The notes: generated by a model not told the origin, from the sequence alone. Shown: positions 9,540 to 19,450, numbered from the stretch's first letter. The stretch: 64,000 nucleotides of DNA from Pseudemcibacter aquimaris (GCF_028869115.1 NZ_CP079800.1:1054001-1118000), one strand, 5' to 3'. Translations and numbers: made by a program.

Positions 9540-10550
9540 ATGAATTTCAAATCGATATTAATATTAGTGCTAACGGGGCTATTAATTTCCTGTGGCTCTT
9601 CTGATCAAGGACAGGAAATAGTCGTTACAGAAAACGAGCAAGTACAAGGCCGCGGTGAAGGTAAAGATAACTGGTGGGATAATTTACCGCGAGATCATTG
9701 GGGTAAATTTGAACGTGTCGAGCTTCCGGAAGATCAGGGCTGGTTTGAAGTTTATAAAATCACTGACCGTATTTATGCCCTTTATGAAATGGGACAATTT
9801 GAAGAGGTTATCTCTTATCTGATTTTAGGATCAGAAAGAGCGTTGTTGTTTGATACAGGAATCGGTGTCGGTGATATCAGAAGCCTTGTAACCGCCTTAA
9901 CGGACTTGCCGGTTTCGGTGCTTAATTCTCACACGCATTATGATCATGTTGGGGGAAATTATTTATTTAACCGAATTTATGGCACCGGAACTGATTATAC
10001 AAAAAATCATGAAAATGGTCGCCCGAATGAAGAAGTGCGTGAATTTGTTGGCCCGGGCTGGGTTTGGAAAGATATGCCAAATGAAGTCACTGTCGATAAT
10101 TATACAAGTAAACCGTTCAAGGTAACCGATATTGTGAATGATGGCTTTGTCATTGATCTGGGTGATAAGACATTAGAGGTGTTCTTGGTGCCGGGCCATA
10201 CACCTGATGCTTTAGTGCTGCTTGATCGTCGTGACAGGCTTTTATTTATGGGTGATACATTTTATCCTGCGTCCCTTTATGCCCATATGGGCGATGCAAA
10301 TTTTGGTGATTATGTTGCATCCGCAAAAAGACTTTCTGAAATGGCACAGGATGTTGATATTCTGCTGCCGGCCCATAATGAACCGTGGGTTCCTTCAGAA
10401 TACTTAAATGCCATGTATCAGGGTTTTCTGGATATTCAAAAACCGGGCGCAGAGTACCGTATAACAGATGGTGACCGTGAATATCGGTTCGATGGGTTTA
10501 CAATTATGGTAAGTGATCCGGCACCTTGGGAAATTGAAGAAGAGGAATGA
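9540..10550 (+). CDS. Metallo-beta-lactamase-fold hydrolase, predicted lipoprotein
   Basis: A 336-residue protein with a type II signal sequence; the lipobox LISC places the acylated cysteine at C18. The metal-binding set is complete: H131, H133, D135 and H136 in HTHYDHVGG, then H220 (VPGHTPD), D239 (MGDT) and H279 (PAHNEP). This is a binuclear hydrolase fold attached to a membrane facing the periplasm. A charged linker (about 20-60) precedes the domain. The fold covers lactonases, glyoxalase II, beta-lactamases and others; the exact reaction cannot be assigned. It follows tRNA-His by 63 bp and converges with the PAS_5 gene, 3 bp apart. Confidence 0.88.
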   Translation: MNFKSILILVLTGLLISCGSSDQGQEIVVTENEQVQGRGEGKDNWWDNLPRDHWGKFERVELPEDQGWFEVYKITDRIYALYEMGQFEEVISYLILGSERALLFDTGIGVGDIRSLVTALTDLPVSVLNSHTHYDHVGGNYLFNRIYGTGTDYTKNHENGRPNEEVREFVGPGWVWKDMPNEVTVDNYTSKPFKVTDIVNDGFVIDLGDKTLEVFLVPGHTPDALVLLDRRDRLLFMGDTFYPASLYAHMGDANFGDYVASAKRLSEMAQDVDILLPAHNEPWVPSEYLNAMYQGFLDIQKPGAEYRITDGDREYRFDGFTIMVSDPAPWEIEEEE

Positions 10551-10553
10551 TCT

Positions 10554-11075
10554 TTAATCTTCGTATTGAATGGCGGTGATAATATGAGAGACATCCTCGC
10601 CGTCATCGGAAAGTGGTAAATCAATCCACTTAAATTTTCGAATTTCACCTTTTGTATCTGTCGCTGTACCTTCGCAGACACATATATGCTTTTTATGCAT
10701 AAGGGAGAGGTATTTTTCGTATCCTTGAATAGAAATATCTTTTTCGGGTGGGTTTCCTGATTTTATGGCCTCATAAAGTGTTTTTCGACCAAAACATTGT
10801 GCGAATGCTTCACCAACAATTAAATTTCTTTTGTAATCTTCAGGTGTGCCGCCAATATCCATTACGCTCATATACGTATGCCAACCTATGAAATCTTCGA
10901 ATTTGAAATCCGACCAAGCGGGGATACGGTCTTCTTTCCACGCTTCTTTCCAAAGGCGGTAAAAAACCATGAGCTTGCCGATTCTGTCAGGAGGGGTAGT
11001 ATCTGCTTCAAAAAAGTAGCAGGTAAAATCCCTTCCTAAATCGTTAAAATATACGGTTGGTAAACCATCATTCAT
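10554..11075 (-). CDS. PAS domain protein of the PAS_5 type
   Basis: A 173-residue soluble protein with no signal peptide. The core WSDFKFEDFIGWHTYMSVMDI, followed by a conserved arginine/asparagine region (YKRNLIVGEAFAQCFGRKTL) and a C-terminal strand pair ending in a carboxyl-rich tail, matches the layout of the alphaproteobacterial PAS_5 family (PF07310). No output domain is attached, so it is a stand-alone sensor or adaptor; its ligand is unknown. A perfect 19-bp dyad lies 38 bp upstream of its start and may be its operator. Confidence 0.72.
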   Translation of the reverse strand: MNDGLPTVYFNDLGRDFTCYFFEADTTPPDRIGKLMVFYRLWKEAWKEDRIPAWSDFKFEDFIGWHTYMSVMDIGGTPEDYKRNLIVGEAFAQCFGRKTLYEAIKSGNPPEKDISIQGYEKYLSLMHKKHICVCEGTATDTKGEIRKFKWIDLPLSDDGEDVSHIITAIQYED

Positions 11076-11112
11076 TGCGAGTACGCTTTCACTAAAAATA
11101 CCTAATAAAAAT

Positions 11113-11131
11113 ATTAAGAATCATTCTTAAT
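11113..11131. promoter_or_regulatory. Perfect 9+1+9 palindrome upstream of the PAS_5 gene
   Basis: ATTAAGAATCATTCTTAAT is a perfect dyad with a central C, between the divergent PAS_5 gene (start 11075) and nnr (start 11266). It resembles the Irr/Fur-family iron-control dyad (TTTAGAA-N3-TTCTAAA) in spacing and in the GAA-N3-TTC core, but not in every base. The role of the site is inference. Confidence 0.45.
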
Positions 11132-11265
11132 AAAAGAGGGTAAATCTTAATAAATGGTTAACAAAATGACTAAGAGGCGTTTAAAATACATTTTATGGAA
11201 TTAAAGCTTTGCTGTAACGTATTTATTTTTTTAATCTGTTTTAGGTGAAAATTGGGAACTAGCGG

Positions 11266-12756
11266 ATGAACAACAATAATAAATACGCAGTATTAACGAC
11301 AACGCAAATGGGGGAAGCCGACAAAATTACGATAGATCAGTTACAGGATGTTGGTAAAACAGGCGCTGATCTTATGGAAAATGCGGGCTTAACTGTTGTT
11401 CGGGAAATCGTTGGATGTGTCGATGGCAGGGCAGCATTAATATTATGCGGTCCCGGCAATAATGGGGGGGACGGTTTTGTTATTGCCAGACATTTGAAAA
11501 AACATGGTTGGTCAGTTGATGTTGCATTATTAGGAAGTGTGGAAAAACTATCTGGTGATGCGCGTGTTATGGCGGATTTCTGGGAAGCGGAAATTTTAAA
11601 TTTAACGCCAGATATATTCAAAGATCAGGATTTAATTGTTGATGCACTTTTTGGTACAGGGTTATCGAAAAATATTGGTGGTGAATTAGCAAAGGTTATA
11701 GAGACAGCAAATCATCATCCTGCATATAAAATAGCAGTCGACATTCCCAGTGGTGTAGAGGGAAATACGGGTAAAATATTAGGGATAGCTTTTTATGCGG
11801 ATAAAACAGTTACCTTTGCACGAAAGAAGCCAGCACATTTAATTTATCCAGGGAAAGAACTCTGCGGTGATGTTATTGTTACTGATATTGGGATCAATGA
11901 CCGTACAATTGAAGCAGTAGAGCCGAATATGTTTGAAAATTACCCCGCATTATGGCTGAACGCATACCCTATTAATTCTCAAGATGCTCATAAATACCAC
12001 CATGGACACGCTGTGGTCGTTAGCGGTGGCTGCACTAAAACTGGTGCTGCAAGGTTAGCGGCAACATCAGCATTAAGAACTGGCGCAGGCCTTGTTAGTG
12101 TTAGCAGTCCTGAGGATGCCTTAATTGTTCATGCGTCCCATTTAACGTCAGTTATGATTCGTAAAAGGGCAGAGCTTAATGTGGATTTGGAGGATCAAAG
12201 ACTAAATGCATGGTGTATAGGGCCAGCGGCTGGGGTTAATGGTCAAACACGAAAAGATGTTCTTTCGATAATAAAAGCAAATAAGAGAGCTGTTCTTGAT
12301 GCTGATGCGCTCACGGTATTTGAAGAGGGGCCACTTGAATTGTTTCAAGCCATAAACACAACTGACGAAGATGTTATTTTAACGCCACACGCTGGCGAGT
12401 TTGCAAGATTATTCCCGTATCAGAAAGAAGAAGATAAGCTTTCCGCAACATTGAGTGCTGCTAAGCTATCGGGTGCAGTGGTTGTTTATAAAGGGGCAGA
12501 TACTGTTATTGCGTCACCAGATGGTAGGTGTGTTATTAATAGTCATGCGCCAGAAACACTAGCGACTGCTGGGTCGGGGGATGTTCTGGCCGGCATAATA
12601 ACTGGATTGATCGCGCAAAATATGCCCGGCTTTGAAGCGGCCTGTGCAGCAGTATGGATGCATAGCGAATGTGCAAATCGGATAGGGGTAGGGTTGATTT
12701 CAGAAGATTTGGAAAAAGAGATTCCATTTGTTTTGCAAAATTTACTGGAAAATTGA
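11266..12756 (+). CDS. nnr: Bifunctional NAD(P)H-hydrate repair enzyme (epimerase and dehydratase)
   Basis: Repairs damaged NADHX and NADPHX. Residues 1 to about 215 form the YjeF_N epimerase domain, with the nucleotide motif GPGNNGGDGF at 62-71 and the DIPSG stretch. The second half is the ADP-dependent dehydratase (YjeF_C, ribokinase-like) with TPHAGEFARL and the phosphate-binding AGSGDVLAGIITG near the C-terminus. The 496-residue length is normal for the fused form. In many alphaproteobacteria nnr adjoins glnB-glnA; here tRNA-His, the lipoprotein hydrolase and the PAS_5 gene lie between them. It has its own upstream region of 190 bp. Confidence 0.96.
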   Translation: MNNNNKYAVLTTTQMGEADKITIDQLQDVGKTGADLMENAGLTVVREIVGCVDGRAALILCGPGNNGGDGFVIARHLKKHGWSVDVALLGSVEKLSGDARVMADFWEAEILNLTPDIFKDQDLIVDALFGTGLSKNIGGELAKVIETANHHPAYKIAVDIPSGVEGNTGKILGIAFYADKTVTFARKKPAHLIYPGKELCGDVIVTDIGINDRTIEAVEPNMFENYPALWLNAYPINSQDAHKYHHGHAVVVSGGCTKTGAARLAATSALRTGAGLVSVSSPEDALIVHASHLTSVMIRKRAELNVDLEDQRLNAWCIGPAAGVNGQTRKDVLSIIKANKRAVLDADALTVFEEGPLELFQAINTTDEDVILTPHAGEFARLFPYQKEEDKLSATLSAAKLSGAVVVYKGADTVIASPDGRCVINSHAPETLATAGSGDVLAGIITGLIAQNMPGFEAACAAVWMHSECANRIGVGLISEDLEKEIPFVLQNLLEN

Positions 12757-12952
12757 TCGTAAATACGACTAATACGCGTAAGGATGGTGTTTGGTGGTGT
12801 TTAGCTAAGTGTTTGAAAAATAATATATATTTTTTAAAAAACGTACTTTAGAAAATTTTTTTACAAAAATATGAATTTTTCTGTGGCGTTTTCAATTTAT
12901 TTGGCTATAAATGCCTCTCAACACGCGATTGTGATGTTTTTGGTAACGATAC

Positions 12953-13037
12953 GCGGGTGTGGCGAAATTGGTAGACGCGCTAGATTTAGGTTCTAGTGTC
13001 TTATGACGTGGGGGTTCAAGTCCCTCCACCCGCACCA
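12953..13037 (+). tRNA. tRNA-Leu (anticodon TAG)
   Basis: An 85-nt class II tRNA. Acceptor GCGGGTG/CACCCGC, anticodon stem CTAGA/TCTAG with loop TTTAGGT (anticodon TAG), a long variable arm (TGTCTTATGACG) and T arm GGGGGTTCAAGTCCCTC. The CCA end is encoded. It stands 78 bp before tig and may be co-transcribed with it. A TATAAA box at 12916 may be its -10, but no good -35 is seen. Confidence 0.97.
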
Positions 13038-13115
13038 AAAAATCACAAGCATTGGATTTTGTAACATGGACTTTGTGAGCAATTGCAAGGTCCCTTATTA
13101 TTAGATAGATCGATC

Positions 13116-14657
13116 ATGAAGATTACTGAAAAAGAAAACAGCGGCCTTAAGCGCGTATACGAAGTCACAATTCCAGCAGCAGACATTGATGCAAAAGTAG
13201 ACGCAGAAATTCTTGAAGCACAAAAATCAGTCAGAATGCCAGGCTTTAGACCAGGTAAGGCACCAGCATCACTTCTTAAAAAACTTCATGGTAAAAATCT
13301 TCTCGGTAAAATTCTCGAAGAGACAGTAAACGAAACTTCCGCAAAAGCATTAGAAGAAAAAGGCGATCGTCCTGCGGTTCAGCCGAAAATCGAAGTTGTT
13401 TCATTCGACGAAGGCGAAGATCTTGTTTACACAATGGAACTTGAAGTTGTTCCTGACTTTGATATTCCTGATCTTGCGAAACTTAAGCTTGAAAAGCTAG
13501 TCGTTAAAGTAGAGAAGAAACAAATTGACGAAGCGATTAAAAACATCGCTTCTGGTCAAAAAGATTACAAAAAAGCTGCTAAGACATATAAAGCGAAAGA
13601 CGGTGACGCTGTTCTTATCGATTATGTTGGTTCCGTTGGCGGTGAAGAATTTGAAGGTGGCGCTGCTGAAGGTCATCAACTTGTTCTTGGCTCAAACACA
13701 TTTATTCCAGGTTATGAAGAGCAACTTGTTGGTGTTAAAGCTGGCGACAAAAAAGATGTTGTTGTTACATTCCCTGAAAGCTACCACGCTGAAAATCTTG
13801 CTGGTAAAGAAGCAACGTTTAAAGTTGTTGTGAACGAAGTTCAAAAGCCTGCTGATGTTAAAGTAGATGATGAGCTTGCAAAACGTCTTGGTCTTGCTGA
13901 TCTTGCTGGTCTTGAAGAAGCAGTAAAAGGTCAGATCGAAAACGAACATTCAGAGCTGAGCCGTACGCATCTTAAGCGTGGCCTTCTTGATGCACTTTCA
14001 GAAGCAGTTGATTTTGAAGTTCCTGAAAACATGCTTGAAGCTGAAAATGCTCAAATCATGCAACAGATCAAAATGGATGGTTACCGTCAGCTAATGGCTG
14101 AAAATCCAGAAGCGAAACCAGAAGATGTTGAAGAGCCAACAGATGAAGTTAAAGAAGAGTACGCAGGTATCGCGCTTCGCCGTGTACGTCTTGGTCTTCT
14201 TCTTTCTGAAATCGGAAGCAAAAACGACATTCAAGTTGGTCAGGACGAAGTAACACGTGCAATTTCTGCGGAAGCACGTAAGTATCCTGGTCAAGAACAA
14301 CAAGTTTTTGAATATTTCCAAAAAGATCCAAACGCAATGGCGCAGATCAAAGCTCCTCTTTATGAAGAGAAAGTGGTTGATTACGTTCTTGAGCTTGCTG
14401 AAGTTAAAGAAAAGAAAGTTTCTTATGACAAGATGATCGAAATCATTGAAGCAGAAGACGAAGCAGCACCAGCGAAAAAGAAACCTGCTAAGAAAAAAGC
14501 GGCTGCTAAAAAAGCACCAGCGAAAAAAGCAGCAGCAAAGAAAGCTCCTGCTAAGAAAACGGCTGAGAAAAAAGCGCCTGCTAAGAAAGCAGCAGCTAAG
14601 AAGCCAGCAGCGAAAAAAGCACCTGCAAAGAAAGCTGCAAAAAAAGCTGACAAATAG
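13116..14657 (+). CDS. tig: Trigger factor with a long histone H1-like Lys/Ala/Pro tail
   Basis: Ribosome-bound chaperone and prolyl isomerase that meets nascent chains at the exit tunnel. The ATG at 13116 gives the family start MKITEKENSGLKRVYEV; an upstream TTG in frame at 13083 adds nothing conserved. The ribosome-docking loop GFRPGKAP is at 43-50, the FKBP-type isomerase domain at about 160-245 and the helical chaperone domain to about 445. Residues 451-513 are an added tail made of AAKK, APAKK and PAKK repeats ending KKADK. The protein is 513 residues against about 432 in E. coli, with the excess mostly in the tail. A terminator follows, so clpP has its own start. Confidence 0.97.
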   Translation: MKITEKENSGLKRVYEVTIPAADIDAKVDAEILEAQKSVRMPGFRPGKAPASLLKKLHGKNLLGKILEETVNETSAKALEEKGDRPAVQPKIEVVSFDEGEDLVYTMELEVVPDFDIPDLAKLKLEKLVVKVEKKQIDEAIKNIASGQKDYKKAAKTYKAKDGDAVLIDYVGSVGGEEFEGGAAEGHQLVLGSNTFIPGYEEQLVGVKAGDKKDVVVTFPESYHAENLAGKEATFKVVVNEVQKPADVKVDDELAKRLGLADLAGLEEAVKGQIENEHSELSRTHLKRGLLDALSEAVDFEVPENMLEAENAQIMQQIKMDGYRQLMAENPEAKPEDVEEPTDEVKEEYAGIALRRVRLGLLLSEIGSKNDIQVGQDEVTRAISAEARKYPGQEQQVFEYFQKDPNAMAQIKAPLYEEKVVDYVLELAEVKEKKVSYDKMIEIIEAEDEAAPAKKKPAKKKAAAKKAPAKKAAAKKAPAKKTAEKKAPAKKAAAKKPAAKKAPAKKAAKKADK

Positions 14658-14676
14658 AAATAAAGTTTATAAATTG

Positions 14677-14716
14677 TTGAGAGTCGCAATGTATGTTGTG
14701 GCTCTCAATTTTTTTT
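14677..14716 (+). terminator. Intrinsic terminator of tig
   Basis: A 13-bp stem, TTGAGAGTCGCAA with TTGTGGCTCTCAA (two G-U pairs), has a 6-nt loop and is followed by eight T residues. Confidence 0.92.
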
Positions 14717-14749
14717 GACTATTTAATAAATATAATAAAGGAAGCTTAA

Positions 14750-15379
14750 ATGAGCGATATCATCGATACAACAATGAATAATCTGGTCCCAATGGTGGTT
14801 GAACAAACCAGCCGGGGTGAGCGCTCATATGATATCTTTTCGCGTCTATTAAAAGAACGCATTATTTTCCTGACGGGTCAGGTGAATGACAGCGTTTCTG
14901 CATTAATTACAGCGCAGCTTTTATTCCTGGAAGCGGAAAACCCGAAAAAAGATATCGCTTTTTATATTAATTCACCTGGTGGTGTGGTGACGTCTGGACT
15001 TGGGATTTACGATACGATGCAGTATATCCGTCCAAAAGTAACAACAATCTGTATTGGTCAGGCATGTTCAATGGGGTCTTTGCTTCTTGCAGCGGGTGAG
15101 CCGGGACAGCGTTATTCGCTTCCAAACAGCCGTATTATGATCCATCAGCCATCTGGCGGTGCACAAGGGCAGGCAACGGACATTGAAATTCAGGCAAATG
15201 AAATTCTGGCATTAAGAAAACGTCTTAATCAAATTTATGTTGATCACACAGGCCAAAAACTGGCCGACGTGGAAAAGGCGATGGAACGTGATAACTTTAT
15301 GTCACCGGAAGAAGCCAAGAAATTTGGACTGATTGACGAAATTTATGCAAAACGCCCTGAAGTCGGTGCTGAAGACTAA
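14750..15379 (+). CDS. clpP: ATP-dependent Clp protease proteolytic subunit
   Basis: Serine peptidase forming the double-heptamer chamber used by ClpX (encoded next) and ClpA. The catalytic triad is visible: S107 in GQACSMGS, H132 in MIHQPSGG and D181 in ERDNFMS. At 209 residues it is full length, and the N-terminal [26 protein letters not shown] is the usual ClpP1 start. AAAGGAAG lies just upstream of the ATG. The gap to clpX is 249 bp, so the two genes probably have separate promoters. Confidence 0.98.
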   Translation: MSDIIDTTMNNLVPMVVEQTSRGERSYDIFSRLLKERIIFLTGQVNDSVSALITAQLLFLEAENPKKDIAFYINSPGGVVTSGLGIYDTMQYIRPKVTTICIGQACSMGSLLLAAGEPGQRYSLPNSRIMIHQPSGGAQGQATDIEIQANEILALRKRLNQIYVDHTGQKLADVEKAMERDNFMSPEEAKKFGLIDEIYAKRPEVGAED

Positions 15380-15628
15380 TTAATCTGCAGTTATTTAAAG
15401 AAAAATATATTTTTTTTATAGTTGTTAATTAATTGTTTCCACATTTCGGGTAATAACTATATTTATTATTGATATTTCCACACAATATTTTAAGTTGGAA
15501 TATCTTAGTTTGTATGCGTTTTGCTTATTTGCAGAAATAAACCAAATAGTAATTTAATTCGTATATAGTGATAGATAATTAAAGTGCCTGATGCACTTGT
15601 CATAAATTAAATTAGGAATATTGACCTT

Positions 15629-16897
15629 ATGTCTAAATCGAAATCTGGCGATTCAAAAAGTACACTTTTTTGTTCTTTCTGCGGCAAAAGTCAGCACGAA
15701 GTTAAAAAGCTGATTGCGGGACCAACCGTCTTTATTTGTGATGAGTGCGTAGAACTCTGCATGGATATTATCCGCGAAGAAAGTCAGGCTTCTACATCTA
15801 AAGAAGATGCAGGTGTACCAACACCGGCCGAGATTTTAAAAGTTCTTGAAGATTATGTAATTGGTCAGGAACTTGCGAAAAAGGTTCTGTCTGTTGCGGT
15901 GCATAACCACTATAAACGTCTTCATCATGCATCAAAAAATGATGAAATTGAATTATCAAAATCAAACATCCTTCTGGTCGGGCCGACAGGTTGCGGTAAA
16001 ACTTTGCTTGCGCAAACACTAGCTCGCATTCTTGATGTGCCGTTTACAATGGCCGACGCGACAGCTTTAACCGAAGCTGGATACGTAGGTGAAGATGTTG
16101 AAAATATTATTCTAAAGCTTCTGCAAGCATCAGATTACAATGTTGAACGCGCCCAGCGCGGTATCGTTTATATTGACGAGGTTGATAAAATTAGCCGCAA
16201 ATCTGATAACCCATCGATTACGCGCGACGTGTCGGGTGAGGGGGTTCAACAAGCCCTTCTTAAAATTATGGAAGGAACAGTGGCAAGCGTTCCACCACAA
16301 GGTGGCCGTAAACATCCACAACAAGAATTCCTTCAAGTTGATACAACAAATATTCTGTTTATCTGTGGCGGTGCTTTTGCTGGCCTTGATAAAGTGATCG
16401 CAGACCGTAACGAAGGAAAATCAATTGGTTTTGGTGCCAATGTTTCAAGCGAAGAAGATCATTCAATCGGTGAGCTGCTAACACAAGCGGAACCAGAAGA
16501 TCTTGTAAAATTCGGTCTTATCCCAGAATTTATTGGCCGTTTGCCTGTACTTGCAACGCTAACGGATCTGGATGAAGATGCGCTTGTACAAATTCTAAGC
16601 CTTCCTAAAAATGCGCTAGTGAAACAATATCAACGTCTTTTCTCAATGGAAGATGTGGAGCTTCGCTTTACAGATGATGCGCTTCTTGCGATTGCAAAAC
16701 GCGCCATTAGCCGTAAAACAGGGGCACGTGGCCTTCGTTCGATTATGGAAGATATTCTACTTGATACAATGTTTGAATTGCCGGGTCTTGACGGTGTTCA
16801 GGAAGTTGTCATCAATGGCGAAGTTGTTTCCGGTAACGCGCAACCGCTTTATATTTATGCGGAAAATGAAAAAGACGAGGCTGGCGCTGGGGCGTAA
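15629..16897 (+). CDS. clpX: Clp protease ATP-binding unfoldase
   Basis: AAA+ unfoldase that feeds tagged substrates to ClpP. The N-terminal zinc domain uses C15, C18, C37 and C40 ([14 protein letters not shown]). Walker A is GPTGCGKT at 118-125, Walker B is [10 protein letters not shown], and pore-loop, sensor and arginine-finger regions follow ([27 protein letters not shown]). The 422-residue length is standard. The 249 bp before it are AT-rich; I could not single out a convincing promoter there. Confidence 0.98.
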   Translation: MSKSKSGDSKSTLFCSFCGKSQHEVKKLIAGPTVFICDECVELCMDIIREESQASTSKEDAGVPTPAEILKVLEDYVIGQELAKKVLSVAVHNHYKRLHHASKNDEIELSKSNILLVGPTGCGKTLLAQTLARILDVPFTMADATALTEAGYVGEDVENIILKLLQASDYNVERAQRGIVYIDEVDKISRKSDNPSITRDVSGEGVQQALLKIMEGTVASVPPQGGRKHPQQEFLQVDTTNILFICGGAFAGLDKVIADRNEGKSIGFGANVSSEEDHSIGELLTQAEPEDLVKFGLIPEFIGRLPVLATLTDLDEDALVQILSLPKNALVKQYQRLFSMEDVELRFTDDALLAIAKRAISRKTGARGLRSIMEDILLDTMFELPGLDGVQEVVINGEVVSGNAQPLYIYAENEKDEAGAGA

Positions 16898-16898
16898 T

Positions 16899-16925
16899 CC
16901 AGAGAAATTAACCTTTTTTCTCTGG
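16899..16925 (+). terminator. Hairpin after clpX, weak terminator candidate
   Basis: CCAGAGAAA and TTTCTCTGG form a perfect 9-bp stem directly after the clpX stop. No T-run follows the stem, so termination would be weak, or the hairpin may protect the 3' end instead. Confidence 0.35.
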
Positions 16926-17000
16926 CGGCCTTGAAAATGCCAAACTGACCACTTAACTCTAAGATAATAGAACAAATTATTTAAACATTTTGGATTCCTT

Positions 17001-19394
17001 ATGAGTAAATTATATCCAGTATTGCCGCTAAGAGACATTGTCGTATTCCCACATATGATCGTGCCACTGTTTGTTGGGCGTGATAAGTCGGTGAAAGCTC
17101 TTGAGCAGGTCATGAATACTGACAAAAAGATTCTTCTTGTTGCACAAAAAGATGCAAATCTTGATGAACCTGGTGTTGATGATATTTATCGCACGGGCAC
17201 GCTTGCATCTGTATTGCAGCTTTTGAAATTGCCAGATGGTACTGTAAAAGTACTGGTCGAAGGCGTTGAGCGTATCAAAATCACAGATTTCACACAGACA
17301 GATGAATTCTTTGAAGCAAACACCGAAGAAGTAAAAGTAAAGCTCGCCCCAACAGAAGAGATCGAAGCGTTAAGCCGTTCCGTAATTGGCAAATTTAGCC
17401 AGTATGTGAAGCTTAACAAGAAAATTCCTGCGGAAGTTATGGAATCAACGAGCGAGATCGAAGACGAAGGCAAACTATCAGATGTCGTTGCGTCGCATCT
17501 TAGCCTTAAAATTTCGGATAAACAGGAACTTCTTGAAAATAACGATGTTATTAACCGTCTGGAAAAAATCTATTCTGTGATGGAAAGCGAAATTGGCGTT
17601 ATGCAGGTGGAAAAGAAAATCCGTCGCCGCGTAAAAAGCCAAATGGAAAAAACGCAAAAAGAATATTATCTGAATGAACAGCTTAAAGCCATTCAGAAAG
17701 AGCTAGGCGAATCTGATGATGGCAAAGATGAGGTTTCAGAATTAGAAGCTAAAATTAAAAAGACTAAGCTATCTAAAGAAGCCAAAGAAAAAGTGCAGGG
17801 TGAGCTTAAGAAATTAAAATCTATGAGCCCGATGTCTGCCGAATCAACGGTTGTTAGAAATTATCTTGATTGGATGCTGTCTATTCCTTGGAATAAGAAA
17901 CGCGCCGTTAAATCAGATGTAAACGAGGCCGAAGAAATCCTGAACGAAGATCATTACGGTCTTGAAAAGGTTAAGGAAAGAATTCTTGAATATCTTGCGG
18001 TGCAGTCACGCACTAAGAAAATCAAAGGACCTATCCTTTGTCTTGTTGGGCCGCCAGGTGTTGGTAAAACGTCGCTTGGGAAATCAATTGCACGTGCAAC
18101 GGGCCGTGAATATGTAAGATTTTCTGTGGGCGGCGTTCGTGACGAGGCGGAAATCCGTGGGCACAGAAGAACTTACATTGGCTCAATGCCGGGTAAGGTT
18201 ATCCAAAGCATGAAAAAAGCAGGCAGCAGCAATCCAATGTTCTTGCTTGATGAAATTGATAAAATGGGTTCTGATTTCCGCGGTGATCCTTCATCTGCGC
18301 TATTGGAAGTTTTGGATCCTGAACAAAATGACAAGTTCAATGATCACTACCTTGAAGTTGATTATGACTTATCAGATGTCATGTTCATTACGACGGCAAA
18401 CTCGCTGAATATGCCAGGGCCGCTTCTAGACCGAATGGAAATTATTCGTCTATCGGGTTATACGGAAGATGAAAAAGTTGAAATTGCAAAGCGCCATTTG
18501 ATTCGCAAGCAAGTCGAAGATCATGGCCTTAAATCAGAAGAGTGGTCAATTTCAGACGCAGCACTCCGTGATTTGATCAGATATTACACGCGTGAAGCTG
18601 GTGTTCGTAATTTAGAACGTGAAATTGCTAATCTGATTCGTAAAGCTACGAAGCAAATCGTAACGGGTAAGGCAAAAACGGTTGCCGTTTCTGTAAAGAA
18701 CCTTGAAAAATATGCTGGCGTTAAAAAATTCAGATTCGGTGAAGCTGAAGATGAAGATATGGTGGGAATCACCACTGGCCTTGCATGGACAGAGGTTGGC
18801 GGAGTGATTCTTTCAATCGAGGCTATCGCATCTCGTGGTAAGGGTAAATTCACTATCACAGGTAAGCTTGGTGATGTGATGCAAGAATCAATTAAGGCTG
18901 CCCTTAGTTACGTACGCTCTAAAGCACCGGAATTCGGTATTCAGCCAAATGCATTTGATCAAAATGATTTGCATATCCACGTACCGGAAGGTGCGACACC
19001 AAAAGATGGGCCATCTGCGGGTGTTGCAATGATTACATCGCTTGTTTCCGTACTTGCAGATATTCCTGTTCGTCATGATGTTGCAATGACTGGTGAAATT
19101 AGTCTGCGTGGTAAGGTAATGCCAATTGGTGGATTAAAAGAAAAACTACTCGCCGCTCATAGAAGTGGAATCAAAAAGGTACTGATTCCAATTGAAAATG
19201 AGAAAGATTTGGTCGAAATTCCGGATAATGTGAAAAAAGGACTCGAGATCGTTCCTGTCACATCCGTTGATGAGGTTCTTGAACATGCTCTTGCTGGTCC
19301 TCTTGTGCCACTCGCAGAGGATGAAATTGAGGGAATCGCCCCAATAAGCGGTGAAGAAAGTGATTCTAATTTCAAAGATCCTATTCATCACTAG
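17001..19394 (+). CDS. lon: ATP-dependent Lon protease
   Basis: Hexameric AAA+ protease that degrades damaged and regulatory proteins. The N-terminal LON substrate domain covers about 1-200, followed by a helical linker. The ATPase has Walker A GPPGVGKT at 350-357 and Walker B FLLDEIDKMG. The C-terminal peptidase has the Ser-Lys dyad S672 (KDGPSAGVAM) and K715 (GGLKEKLLAAH). At 797 residues it is full length. A terminator follows 56 bp after the stop. The tig-clpP-clpX-lon-hup order is conserved in alphaproteobacteria. Confidence 0.98.
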   Translation: MSKLYPVLPLRDIVVFPHMIVPLFVGRDKSVKALEQVMNTDKKILLVAQKDANLDEPGVDDIYRTGTLASVLQLLKLPDGTVKVLVEGVERIKITDFTQTDEFFEANTEEVKVKLAPTEEIEALSRSVIGKFSQYVKLNKKIPAEVMESTSEIEDEGKLSDVVASHLSLKISDKQELLENNDVINRLEKIYSVMESEIGVMQVEKKIRRRVKSQMEKTQKEYYLNEQLKAIQKELGESDDGKDEVSELEAKIKKTKLSKEAKEKVQGELKKLKSMSPMSAESTVVRNYLDWMLSIPWNKKRAVKSDVNEAEEILNEDHYGLEKVKERILEYLAVQSRTKKIKGPILCLVGPPGVGKTSLGKSIARATGREYVRFSVGGVRDEAEIRGHRRTYIGSMPGKVIQSMKKAGSSNPMFLLDEIDKMGSDFRGDPSSALLEVLDPEQNDKFNDHYLEVDYDLSDVMFITTANSLNMPGPLLDRMEIIRLSGYTEDEKVEIAKRHLIRKQVEDHGLKSEEWSISDAALRDLIRYYTREAGVRNLEREIANLIRKATKQIVTGKAKTVAVSVKNLEKYAGVKKFRFGEAEDEDMVGITTGLAWTEVGGVILSIEAIASRGKGKFTITGKLGDVMQESIKAALSYVRSKAPEFGIQPNAFDQNDLHIHVPEGATPKDGPSAGVAMITSLVSVLADIPVRHDVAMTGEISLRGKVMPIGGLKEKLLAAHRSGIKKVLIPIENEKDLVEIPDNVKKGLEIVPVTSVDEVLEHALAGPLVPLAEDEIEGIAPISGEESDSNFKDPIHH

Positions 19395-19450
19395 AATCTA
19401 AGTGATTCCGCCCTCATTATTGGCGTGTATCGCAATAAAAATATTATTCT

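Noticed and set aside
14423-14689. Minus-strand Ala/Phe-rich frame opposite the trigger-factor tail
   Set aside because: It is the mirror of AAG/GCT repeats coding the Lys/Ala tail of Tig; repeat codon bias keeps the opposite strand open.
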